This document shows positions 23,053 through 33,848 of a stretch of 64,000 bases of DNA, one piece after another (positions within the stretch are counted from its first letter, which is position 1; each line of letters starts with the position of its first letter). Position numbers and translations under genes: made by a program. The notes beneath the pieces were generated by a model. It was given only the letters and a program-made list of their open reading frames with translations, was not told the origin of the DNA and made no database searches. This DNA comes from Myrmaecium sp. VS I D KN 1 (lineage: Eukaryota > Ascomycota > Dothideomycetes > Valsariales > Valsariaceae). The DNA is taken from assembly GCA_019775845.1 (NCBI GenBank), contig JADQAV010000002.1, forward strand, positions 2,356,001 to 2,420,000, read 5' to 3'.

Positions 23053-24151
23053 ATGGCGGCCATGATGCCAAGCTCCTCCAGCGCCTCCGACAACCCCTAC
23101 CAGAACTACGATGATGATGCCGTGGAACGCGACTTGATCGACCCGGATGATGGTATACAGCCCTCCCCGCCTTGCTCAAGGCGGAGCCGCATACGGACCT
23201 CTATTAACACGGACTAGCTACGCTGGACGACCTCGACGACCCGCTTCAGCCGACTTCGGATCGCGCGCCTCTGACCGGCAACATACAGTCGCAGCAGGGC
23301 CAAAGGAACACACAGTCCTATCTCACATCCTCAATCCCCGGAGAGGACCGCCGCGCACCGACGAACACGATCGACGAAACGGTCTGGGAGACATTGTCCC
23401 GGGATCTTCTTGCCGTATGGGAAAAGATGAAGCAGGTTCTATGGCCTAAATACCTACTGGGCGGGATGCTACAGAGAGGCGGAGGCATGGGCGCGGCTGA
23501 AAGAGGCGAGGCTGGCACGTTCTCCAGCGAAGGTTTGCGAGCGCTTGTTGGTCGCTGGCCGGACGCGGATACGGTGCTTCAGGGCGGGATGAGTGAAGGT
23601 CTACGGGACTGGGATCTTTGGTATGAGCTTGCGCTGCGTGGCCCATTGCTACGACGATGCCTGGAATCTGATTGCTGACTGACCTTCTCCAGGGGCCCTC
23701 TTCTGTTCTGCCTGCTCCTCAGCCTCTTTCTCTCGAGGGGCGCTCAGGATGACCAGAAATCTTTGGTCTTCTCCGGTGTCTTTGCAATGGTTTGGATTGG
23801 TGAGGCGGTCGTTACCGCGCAGATCAAGCTACTTGGAGGGAATGTGTACGTGCTAGCTCCTACCCTGAAGCTGGCATTTGGTCGCTAACTTAAAAGATCA
23901 GTTCATTTTTCCAGGCCGTGTGTATAATCGGCTACACCCTCTTCCCTCTTGTCATTGCCTCTTTGCTCAGCGCTCTGCACTTGCCCGTCATTGCGCGCAT
24001 CCCGGTCTATCTCGTGCTCATCGCGTGGTCCCTAGCCGCAGGGGTCAGCATCCTTGGTGGCTCCGGAGTCGTGAGGAACCGGGTTGGCATAGCTGTGTAT
24101 CCGCTGTTCGTGTTCTACCTCAGCCTTGGATGTCTTTGTTTCATTAGCTAG
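23053..24151 (+). CDS. YIP1-family Golgi membrane protein (YIPF6/Yip4-like)
   Basis: Four exons (23053-23152, 23218-23620, 23693-23845, 23902-24151) give 301 residues. A cytosolic N-terminal part of about 160 residues contains the family feature TIDETVWETLSRDL and the segment KMKQVLWP. It is followed by DWDLWGPLLFCLLL and roughly five hydrophobic segments with GYTLFPLVIASLL, which is the Yip1 domain signature. Yip1 proteins act in ER-Golgi vesicle traffic with Rab GTPases. Introns are 56-72 nt and each junction splits or keeps codons correctly. The stop follows SLGCLCFIS. The assignment to the YIPF6/Yip4 subgroup rests on general sequence feel and is less sure than the family. Confidence 0.92.
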
Positions 24152-25168
24152 AACGTCCAAGCTTCCTATTATCGGGCCGGAAATCATGGTCTGTTTTATT
24201 ATTAAGCTTGCGACAATTGGGCGTTGTTTTGCATGCAGCTGTTACTGTGTAAAGAGTGTTTTTTAAGCTTTCGGGCGCGCCTCATAATGAATGTGTTCCA
24301 GATGAACTCGCGGTCTCATTGATTAAGCATAATACTCCTACTGGATCATGCGTACGTAGGTCTGGGATGTATCGAATTGCACCTATTTTCGCGTGGTGAA
24401 GTCGTTGCTTCTCCATGTTGCGTTGGAGGAACGCAAAGCATGCTGTGAATGGCCGTCTACCCCACCACATGGTTACCTATCGCTTGATCACCTCGAACTC
24501 AACCTTGAGGTTGGCCAGGTCATCTTATTCGCATCAAATAAAATATCGCCGTCCGTACACGCACGCCACGTCTCCCTCCTCTGTACCGCGTTTCATTCCA
24601 CTGGGAGTGTCCGTTGGTCTGTTGGTCCAAGTGATTGGTAGCACCTCGAGTAAACGTCTCCTGTGAGCTGTATGCGCCCGTCGGGTACAACAACGTCGAG
24701 AACACATCATTCCGCGTCCGAACTTTACCGCACACCGCTTTCGACCGAGGAGGGGACTTATCGCCCATCAGCTCTACGACAACAGCAGATAGCATCCTAC
24801 GCGGGATTATCCTACCTGTTCAGCAGCAAACTACTGACGCCCTCTGATCTTGAGTGTCCAAGCACTCAAGCACAGTCGATCATCTGCTCTGTCGCGACCC
24901 ACAAGCTAGTGCTCCACTCCACGACCGCCGCTCCGTTTACGCAGACGAGCACATCTTCTTCCCTACGACGCAGCGACGTTCGAATTCAAGTCCTGACGGA
25001 CAGCCTACTTGCAACTGTCCGTTCCACGAACCCGGCACATCGACTCCAACCAGACTCGCCGATTAGTAACCGTCAGAAGCTGTCTGACGTACTGGAAGTG
25101 CGAACATCACCGGAACCCCACCACAAGAAGCTGTCCGAGCCACGAAACGAAAACCGTACCCCGCAGGC
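24152..25168. other. Intergenic region before the Ran-binding protein gene
   Basis: The stretch of 1,017 bp contains open plus-strand frames (24663-25334 overlaps the next gene in another frame) that lack signatures. It is probably the leader and promoter of the downstream gene. Nothing else is visible. Confidence 0.5.
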
Positions 25169-27105
25169 ATGCCACCTGTTACACGCCGTAATCAGTCGGC
25201 CTCTGGCCGTAAATCGCCCTACCCATCCTCGAAGCCGACCACTCGAGCGTCATCCGCCCGCTCCTCGCCGCAGAGCGATGCTGGTCGGCACAGTGACAGC
25301 GATAGCTCCGACAGACCCGCCCGGGACAAGTTGAAGAAGACGTCTATCGCCGGTATCGATCAACAATTGCAGGATGCAGAACACCGTAGGCTAGATAAAG
25401 GCCCGGAAGACAGCAGAGCTGCTGGCGCCGAGGACGAGGATGGCCGCAGACGCACGGAAGCCAAAGACGATCGCGGTCGTACTGTGAGGAGGAAGAGAAG
25501 CTTCGATGACATAGTGGAGGCTGAGGACGAGCAAGAGACAGTCAAGCCAGAGAAGCATGCCCGGAAGCGATCTCGCGACATCAAGAACGACCAGGCAGAT
25601 GAGACCACCGAAGCGGCCGGAGTTGGTGCTGCTTCACCGGCTGCTCAACATATGGAGGTCACCGAGAAGGAAAGCAATGGTGGTGTCGCATCAGAATCGT
25701 CTTCGACAGATCCAGCGCAGAAAAAGAGTCCTTCCGCAACCCCGCAGAAGACGACGGGTGATCACCAAGCCGGGTCGGAGGTGACCAGCCCAAGAAAAAG
25801 GGCGCGCCGGGAGGAAGAAAATGAGAAGGAGAAAAACAGCAAAGCGGCGAAGAGTCCAAAGGGGCCTGAGGAGGCCTCCACTACTGACAAGGTAGGCAGC
25901 TGAAGCTTCCGAAGAATCTCATCTGATTTCCGCGCGCCATTTGCTAACGGCTACTGCAGATCCCTCCCGGTAGTGCATTTGCGAACACCTCCTCGCAGTC
26001 GCCCTTCAGCGCATTAGCTCGAAGCAAGTCGCCCACCCCCGGACAGCCTTCGACCTCCTCATCTGCGTTTGCTTCGTCAGGCTTCGGCGCTCTTGCCAAC
26101 TCCTCAACCTCCGGTTTTGGTGCACTTGGTGCCAAGACCAGCTCTGCCTCCGCTTCGCCATTCGGTGCTCTGGCGGGAACCACATCTGGCGGATTTGGTG
26201 CTGCTGCTGCACCCGCCACGGCAGCTGCTGGAAACGGCTTTGGTGCCAGCCTCACGAACGAGAACAGATCTCCCTTTGCCAGCGTTAGCACGTCCTCTTT
26301 CGGAGGTAATCTGGGAGGCTTTTCAGGAGGCTTTGGTGGTATCAGCTCTACGGGTGGTCTTTCTACCTTTGCCACAGCGAGTGCTCCTCCGATCGTTGGC
26401 CTCAGCGAGAAGCCAACAAAGCCTTTTGGTGCGGCCGATGATGGAGTAGAGAATGAGGGAGACGAGGAAGAAGCTGGCAGTGGTGAAGAAGGCCACGACG
26501 GTACGGAGGCCAAGGAAGAGGAATCGAAGAAGGATACACGATTTCAGGAGCAAGAGAGTGAGTTTCCCCTTTTATGGCTAGTGGAGCCCAACAGTGATCG
26601 CTTACGCTTTTATGCAGTCCACACCGGTGAAGAGGACGAGGAGACGGTCTTCAAGACCCGCGCGAAGCTGTTCACCTTTGTTACCGAAGAGAAGCAGTGG
26701 AAGGAGCGTGGCATTGGCGAAATCAAGCTCAACGTCAAGAAGCAGGATGAGGAGGAAGACCGGGATCCCGAGGAAGGCTCTCTGCCGAAGAAAGCCAGGT
26801 TCCTCATGCGGGCGGATGGAAACTTCCGCGTCATCCTGAACTCGCCCATCAAGAAGGAGCTCAAGTTCGGCACGCTGGAGGGAGAGAAGCCGAAGAACGG
26901 TCTCTGTCTCTTCATGGGTAGCATCGACAACGAGCCGCGGTTGCAGCTGCTCCAGCTCAAGGTCGGTTCTTTTTATTTCTTTTCATGCGAGGGAAAAGCT
27001 TCGAAGAAACCGTGTTTACTGACTTGATTTGATGGATCACAGATGCGCACCAGGAACGCCGAACTCCTTTACGATGCTGTCGTCGACATTCAGCAGCAGT
27101 TGTAG
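25169..27105 (+). CDS. FG-repeat Ran-binding protein (Yrb2/Hba1/Nup2-like)
   Basis: Four exons (25169-25891, 25960-26557, 26618-26961, 27043-27105) give 575 residues. Residues 1-240 are charged, with basic clusters (RKRS, PRKRARR) that look like nuclear localisation signals. Residues ~245-400 contain scattered FG dipeptides (GFGAL, SGFGAL, SPFGAL, GGFGA), as in nucleoporins. A Ran-binding domain covers about 442-575: KTRAKLFTFV, KQWKERGIGEIKLNV, RFLMRADGNFRVILN, LCLFMG. The last exon is 63 nt. The protein should bind Ran-GTP in nuclear transport, most like Yrb2/Hba1 export cofactors; Nup2 is the alternative. The third donor is GTCGGT, non-consensus but needed to reach the final RanBD helix. 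Confidence 0.9.
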
Positions 27106-28062
27106 CCCATCTTGATCGACAGAGTTTGCCGCCCTTCGCGGCCCTTTTGACATCATGAGCCATTCTTTGACGCGGACTTGCGTGCGGCTTTTACGTACGG
27201 CATAGTGTGAACGATCAACAACAATGCGGCCATTCATTTCTCTTTTTTCTTTCCCCGTTCTGCCAGTCCCCTCTCATCCGAATCGCGTTTCCATTCCGCT
27301 CTACGGACCATCATCCAGTTCTTTCTTCTTCTTTTCCTCCCACTCTCCCTCTCTCCACCTTGCTCCTTTGGGTTCGCAGCGAGGGGAGCCTACCGAGCGG
27401 TGGGGGATGGTATGAAGGTGCCATGCCGTTAGCAAGGATCGGAATTCAGTCTTTTTTGTCTCCTATTTTCCTTTCTCTTTCTCTTTCCCTCTTCCCACTT
27501 TTTGTTTGGAGATCCGGGACGTGGGGGAAAAGGGAAAATACAAGTACGTTTTTGATTGAGCGACTGATTGATGGATGGACAGATGCAGGAGCGGGGGAAA
27601 CATGGCATGTACTGTTTGTACTTACTGAACGGATTATGTATGGTAAAAGAAAAGACTAGCAGAATGAGTGGAAAAGGTCGTCTCAGGAAAAATCCTTCGT
27701 TTTCTTCCTCTTACCTATTTCTCTCCCTTTCTTTTCACTTTTTGCTCTGACTCCGAGCCGCGTTCGCGCGTTTCCCGTGCTATGGAGATTTTTTTCCTTT
27801 GGAATAATACATCAGAAAATAAAAAGCGAGAAAGGAGATAGGAGGGAAAAATCGGAAAAACAAGATCATAATGTAGATCAAATGGCAGGATGATCACCAC
27901 CGGACTTTTTTTTTCCCCATTTCTTTCCCCCCATCCAAGCCAAACCAAGCCGATCCCCCTCTCCCCCATCCCCTCCCCCTCCCTCCTTTTCAAGTCTCCT
28001 GGTCCTATCTCACGCACGACACGAAGAACCCAGGTGCATACCCGCCGCCGCCGCCTGCTTGC
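27106..28062. other. Convergent intergenic region rich in pyrimidine tracts
   Basis: The Ran-binding gene (+) and EED (-) both end here. The sequence contains long T/C-rich runs (27240-27500 and 27890-28010). No gene or element is supported. Confidence 0.55.
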
Positions 28063-30110
28063 TCAGTCCCACCGACGCCACACGCAAATCATCCCGCAGT
28101 CCCCAACGACGACGGCCCACTCGCCGCCCACGCTCCAGGCCGCCTGGCGGGCGCAGAAGGTGACCTTGCCCACGACGTTGGTCCGGTGGGCCTGCAGCTG
28201 CAGGAACGGATCCGCGATGCTGTAGCGGCGCTCGGCCGTGCTGAGCTCGGCGCCGCCGCCGATGGTGACGGCGTCGTCGAGCGGCGGTTGCTGCTGGTGG
28301 CCGCCGGACTTGGCGCCGGGGCGTCGAGCGCCGCCGGCTCCGGATGAGTGACCGCTTCTGCCCGACTGGCCGGAGGCGGTGGAGGTGATGGATGCTTCCC
28401 GGGCTAAGCCCGCGGCGACGGCGCGATGGCGGTGTTTGACCGCTTGCTCCGCTCCCGCCGTGGCGGCGGCGGCGTCGTCCGGTGCCGGGACGGACGTGGA
28501 CGAGGAAGAAGAGGAGGAGGAGGAGGCGAGGCCTTCTTCGAGCCGCTGCAGGTCCCACCAGAAGATCTTGGACCTCTCGTTGCCGATGACGAGGATGGGA
28601 CGCTTGCTCGGGGCGTGGAAGAGGCCGAAGCGCATGTAGAAGAGGCTGGAGTGGGGTACGTCGAAGGCGAGGAGGCGCTGGAACTTGGCCGGTGCGGGCG
28701 TCGTCCGATCGGTCTCGTCGTCGGGGACGAAGGCGGAGCGGGTGGAGGCGGAGGTCTTGGAGGACGGGGGCGGAGCGGTCGAGGGCGGAGGCGGCGCGGC
28801 GCTGGAGGAGAAGTTCGTGATGCGCCAGAGGAGGATGCGGTTCTCCTTGGCGGAGCGGGAGAGGATGAGGTCGTCGTAGAAAGCGACACAGTCGACGAAG
28901 TCGCTGTGGATTTCGGTGGTGGAAAAGTGCGGGTAGTGGACCATGGAAACTTTGTCCGTGCCCGTTTTTTCGTTCGGGACGTCGGGGAGCACCCACTGCG
29001 ACAAAGTCAGCTACGTACACTTGTCATGATGGTTTTGCCAGTGCTTACCAGGTTCACGATGGTATCCATCCCACCAGAAAGCAGATACCTTCCAGTACGA
29101 TGCCAGGCCTGTATGACCGTTAGTGAATACCAGATGGGACTGGAAGTGAGTTAGGCACGTACTACGGTCAGTACAGCTTCTTTATGGCCCTCACCACTGC
29201 ATATGACAGCAGTAGGCTGCTTGGCGTACTTGGGGTCCAGATGCCATATCCGAATGGAGTGATCCTTGGAACCAGACGCCAGCAACTGCGGGTTTTTGGG
29301 TGAGGTTGCGAGGTCGTTAACGGGCTGGAAGAACATCAGACGGATGCTCGAAGGTGGTCGCGTTGCAGTCAGGCGCTTACAGCTCCATGTCCAATCAAAG
29401 TCTAGATTCCCATCATCAGTTGGTTTTATGTCGCACGGAATCAATCGTCCCCGGTGTGGGATGGTATGGACCAGCTCTCTTTCCGTACCTTGACCAACTC
29501 GCCCGTCCTGACGTTCAAGATCTTGATCTTGGGAGACTCCCCCGAGACAGCCAACCACGGATCGCCCGTCTCCGGGTCCTGGGACCATGCCAGACTGTTG
29601 ATGTTTGCCTCCTGTGCAGGAGAAATAGCACGTTAGACTTACATCTGTGGTTTGAAGTTTGAGGAAGCTAAGCTTACCGGATCCTCATCCTTGAACCACC
29701 GTAAAACCTCGACAGAGTTATCCCTGTCTAGGACGGGACGACAGACAATGGTCTGAGAAGCAAAGTCAGACTGGGTACCGGTTGAATGAAGAAGGAGGAA
29801 GAAGAGGACGGACGTTACTACCGCCGGTGACGGCAAAGACAGGGTCGGTGCCTGGCGGGGTATATGGATAGAACTTGACGTCGTAGAAAGGCGTCAAGGC
29901 TGCAACGGCTGTCAGGACATCGGGACAGGATGAGCGAGGAGGTCACCGCACCACTTACCAGCGACGTTGGTGTCCTTGCCCTACGAGGATTTTGCTAGAA
30001 GTGTCAGCGAGAAAGGGAAAGGGTGGAGGGGTGAAGAGGACGAGTGAGAGTCAACGTACGCCGAGTCGAACGGTGGCCCGCAATTGGGGCAGATCCGTTG
30101 GGGAGAGCAT
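28063..30110 (-). CDS. eed: WD40 Polycomb protein EED (PRC2 subunit)
   Basis: Nine exons (30110-30060, 29980-29959, 29899-29814, 29752-29678, 29611-29489, 29401-29381, 29324-29163, 29108-29049, 28995-28063) give 510 residues. Two exons are very small, 22 and 21 nt; the latter encodes TLIGHGA, needed to complete a WD repeat. EED hallmarks are LLASGSKDHSIRIWHL, GHKEAVLTVAWH, LLSGGMDTIVNLWVLP, YPHFSTTEIHSDFVDCVAFYDD LILSRSAKEN and RPILVIGNERSKIFWWDLQ. About 110 residues of low complexity are inserted before the last repeat, which ends VVVGDCGMICVWRRW. EED binds H3K27me3 and stimulates the methyltransferase of PRC2 in the nucleus. The third donor (GTCCGT at 29813) is weak; the GTAGTA donor 8 nt upstream would break the frame. 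Confidence 0.93.
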
Positions 30111-31644
30111 CGTCACATGAGCTCAGGGGCGCATCGATTTAGTTGACGATGCGGTCCGGAGCGCAGCGAGGCTGTGGATGGAAGCGGGTGGGGAGATGGC
30201 GATGCAAGGCGATGCAAGAGGCAAGACGATGCGAGGCAGGGCGAGTGGATTGGTGACGATCCTCTATGGATTCTTCTCTAAGAGGGCATGTACATGAGTA
30301 TGTTATGTACATGTGGATGAAAGCAGCCTGCTGGTGAGGCGAGCCGGGCTGATGCTCACCCAGGCTCCCGGGATTCACAGCCGAATCGGATCGCCAATAT
30401 GCCCTTTGGTCGCGCGTCGACGTGAGCTGGGCGTGCGGCAGGAACAGATACGAGAGGCTGGCTTTGCGAATCGCTTGACCGGACTGGCGCCGATGGAGAG
30501 GGCGAGTGATTTCGTGCAGATGGATGGGAATGTGAAGTCCGGAGGCCCGTCCCAATTCTTGATTGTACTGACCGTCCTTCCCTTGGACGTCCACCGTCGA
30601 TGTTTGTTTGGTGGTGAAAGTCGCGGGCAGGTCTCGGCTAAAACTACCAATCAAGGCCCCAAGGCCCAGTTGCCCTATCTACACCTCTATACACCGGAGA
30701 GGTGAATAGTAGGTATTTACTTACCTCTCTTTAAACAAGTTCCCAGCAACCCGGATTCCGACTCGACAGGGCGAACGGGCTGACTCTCGCGCCATCGTCG
30801 TTTTGCATGTCGAACAAATCACCGCCCTCCTTCTGAAATACTTCGTGAATTCACGCCCATGTACATCCATCCCCCTTCCCACATGCAATAGGTATTGCTC
30901 TATAGCCAAGCCAATCCACGCCACGCCGTGCCATGCCATGCCATGCAATATCCACCGTCCTGCCACAATCGCAGGGAAATACCTTTGCCCTCCTTCTTAT
31001 TTCCGTCTGGACTGTTTGCTGCTGCTGCCGCCGAAATAGAATACGATCGAGTACACATTGCTGTGGCGAGGTTACCTGTGAACTGGTTGATTTCTGATTT
31101 ACTGCATGTAGCTAGTAAATAATGCAGTGGTCGTGTTCCTCGCGGTCAGTTTAAGGGAGGGTATGACGCAGGTGAGCTCTCATAGTGGACGCCCGAGCCA
31201 CCCCGGACCCCTGCTCCGATCAACGGGAGAGCTCTCACAGGTCGCTTCTGGTCGTCTGGCTTTGGCGCTATCAAGTTTATAGAAAGAAACTCCTCAGTTT
31301 CCACGAGGGCGCAGACAAGAGTAGCAGAGCGAGGAAGGATAAAGCGAAGGGGGGGAATAAGTAGCACAGGCACACAGGGGAGAAATTGTCAGAGCGAAAA
31401 AGTGATGAGAGAAGAAGAAGAGCGATCAGTAATCCCATCCTTCTTTTGCATGCCCCGGCACCTGTTCGAAGAGTGCAGTACTAACCTCTATATGGAGAAG
31501 AAAAAGCAACGAGCAGTGCTCCACTTCCTCTGCCGCCCGCCAGGTAACACCAAACGGCGTCACACAGCATGCCCGTTGGTCATCCGTCCTCGGTCGGCCT
31601 CCACCGCGATCCCCCGTCACTTCCACCTCGCGTCGCACTCAGCC

Positions 31645-31689
31645 CTGAAAGCTCTGAAAGCCCTGAAAGCCGTGAAGTCCCTGAAGGTC
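31645..31689 (+). repeat. Short tandem array of a 9-bp unit
   Basis: About five imperfect copies of CTGAAAGCC occur in a row. They lie in the long upstream region of the PAS gene. No function is known. Confidence 0.7.
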
Positions 31690-32088
31690 CTGCCTGAGAA
31701 CCTGCCTGACATCCCGAGCACGGCCTGAACCCTTTCCCAGTTCTTCCCGTCCTCGTCCCTCCGGCCCGTCTGGTCTAACTTGGAAAGATCATCCAGGGCT
31801 ACGAGCCGTTGCAAGGCGGGAACGAACCCTCGCGCCGCCCACCCGTCAAACTATTTCAACGCGCTCCGACCCGTTCTCGTGGCCGCCACCGTCCATCTCC
31901 TCCCCTTCCCCTCCCTCCTCGCTCTCCTCCTCTGCTCACTCCCCCTTTCCCATTGACTTCGACTTATCTGCTGTGAACTCGGAAGCTTCTCCATCACAGC
32001 TTCAGTAAACCGTCCCATTGGTATCCGGACTCCCTTTGCGGGCTCTAGCTTCCAATCGTCTTTGTTTCATTGACTCCGGCAAGCCAAA

Positions 32089-32107
32089 AAGCAAGCAAGC
32101 AAGCAAG
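32089..32107 (+). repeat. AAGC microsatellite touching the PAS gene start
   Basis: Nearly five copies of AAGC end immediately before the ATG at 32108. The repeat therefore forms the end of the 5' leader and sets the start-codon context (CAAGATGG). Confidence 0.75.
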
Positions 32108-33848
32108 ATGGACTCCACTTTCATCAGCATCCATGGTAAGCCGTGAACGGGTTTTTCCTTCGACCGTTGTTGCTGCCTTCAGGGTCTGCGGTTCTGACGC
32201 AATCTTCCCTCCCCATATCAGACCTGACGGAGGACGCGCGGATCCTATATGCGTCCGACTCGATCGTCGACATGCTGGGCCATACGCCCGACGAAGTCGT
32301 GAACCGGCCCGCCTGGGATTTCTTCCACCCGGACGAGCTGCCCCTGGCGAAGATGATGCACAGCCGGGGCGTCAAGCTTGACAAGGCCGCCGTACTGGCC
32401 TATTGTCACATCAAGAACCGTGCTGGCAACTGGGTCTGCTGCGAGTGCTGTTTCTCGGTCGTGTACGACGTGATGGTCTGCTGCACGAGCATCTACCGAT
32501 ATGGAGCCACCAGCGAGAGTACGTCCTGCCACGCGGTCGCCCGCCTGTATTTGAGTGACTCTAACCCCGCCTCTCCCCAGAACGTGCCCTGGAGGCCCCT
32601 GTAGTCCGGAAGCTCTTTACCTCCTCCCCGAAAGACCCCCGCTACCACATGTTAACTCACCTCTCCAGCAAATTCACCTCTGCTCCTAATGACCAGGATC
32701 ATGAGCCTCGCGCTGCCCTCTTCCTGAACCGCTTTACTCGCACCCTGACCATCATGTACGCCACGAGCGGCGTGGAGCAGATCCTAGGCATCTCGGGCGA
32801 AGCCATGAAGGGCCGGAGCTTCTATTACTGCATCCAAGAGAACTGTCTCGAGGATGCGGTCCGCTGCTTGGAAAGCGCCAAGGGAAACGACTCGATCGCG
32901 TACCTCCGTTTTTGGTTCCGCGACCCGCGTACGGACGACCAAAACCGCGGGCAGGGTGCCGACAGTCAGTCGGAAGAAGACGGCGATTCCTCTGACGAAG
33001 TCATGACTGAACTGTCCGATTCCGACGGCGAAGGCGGGGTCCATGTTTCCGACGCCTCCGGCTCCGGCTCCGGCAACACCACCTCTGGAACTGGTTCGGG
33101 GGCAGAAGCATCCTCCAACACTGCATCCGGCTCGAGTGGTGCTGTCACTAGGAATGTCACCGATGGTGAGGCTTCGGACGGCTCGCCACCGGGCTCCGGC
33201 TCAACCCCCGGCTCAACCTCCGACGGCAACAACGCCGACGAACGGGGCATTGAGCTCGAAGCCGTAGTCTCGTGCACATCGGACGGCCTCGTGGTCTGCC
33301 TTCGTCGTGCTCACCCCCTGCTCCCTCCCGCCGCCCAACCTGCGCCTCCCACCGCGACCTACCCTTCGGCCGCCTACCCCACTCACGCCCCCCGCGGCAT
33401 CTTCGCTGCCCCCTGGGCGCCCGAACCGGTTTTCGAGCCCCAGCTGCCTGCACACCCGCAGCCGCAGTGGCGGGTCGCGTACGGCCAGGAGGAGGCTCAG
33501 GCGTCCGCACCGGCGGTCAACGGGCCGTCCCGCACCGCCTTCATGGACACCATCCGCGACGTGGCGGTGTTCGCCTGGGCGCTCACCGGCATCAACGGCA
33601 GCTTGTCCGCGTACGCGCGGGGCAAGCCGGAGCGGGAAAGCGTACCGCAGGACGGGTTCCCCATCTGGGAGCCGTCGCCGCCTGGACCCGGCGGGAGCGG
33701 TGGCAGCGGCAGTGGGAGCGGGAGCGGGAGCGGGGGCTGGGGCGGAAGCGGCATGCTGGGGGCTATGGGTGGAAAGGATCCGTTCGGCGATCCGGGATTG
33801 AGCAGTCGGAGCAGCGGAAGCGCGTCGGCTTCCGGAGCGCAGGCGTAA
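32108..33848 (+). CDS. Tandem PAS-domain protein of unknown signal
   Basis: Three exons (32108-32135, 32222-32518, 32581-33848) give 530 residues. PAS-A covers about 10-105: ILYASDSIVDMLGHTPDEVVN, FFHPDELPLAK, NRAGNWVCCECCFSVVYD. PAS-B starts near 152 (ALFLNRFTRTLTIMYATSGV EQILG), runs to LRFWFRDPRTDD, and resumes after a ~75-residue acidic Ser/Gly-rich insert at IELEAVVSCTSDGLVVCLRR. The C-terminal third is Pro-rich, then a Gly/Ser run near 475-495. Neither PAS carries the GXNCRFLQ flavin-cysteine motif, so it is not a LOV photoreceptor like WC-1 or Vivid. No DNA-binding or kinase domain is present. It may be a partner of other PAS regulators; this is inference. The 28-nt first exon was chosen because it supplies the only ATG with a good donor. 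Confidence 0.85.

Larger units (their letters stand above)
30111..32107. promoter_or_regulatory. Divergent intergenic region between EED and PAS protein
   Basis: Nearly 2 kb separate the two outward-facing starts. It holds both promoters, a CCATGC repeat run near 30920-30945, a nonamer array at 31645-31689 and a C/T-rich leader at 31830-31960. No coding gene is supported. Confidence 0.5.

Noticed and set aside
28010-29020. 336-codon minus frame and 242-codon plus frame over EED
   Set aside because: Both are shadows of the last EED exon; Arg/Pro-rich composition without signature.
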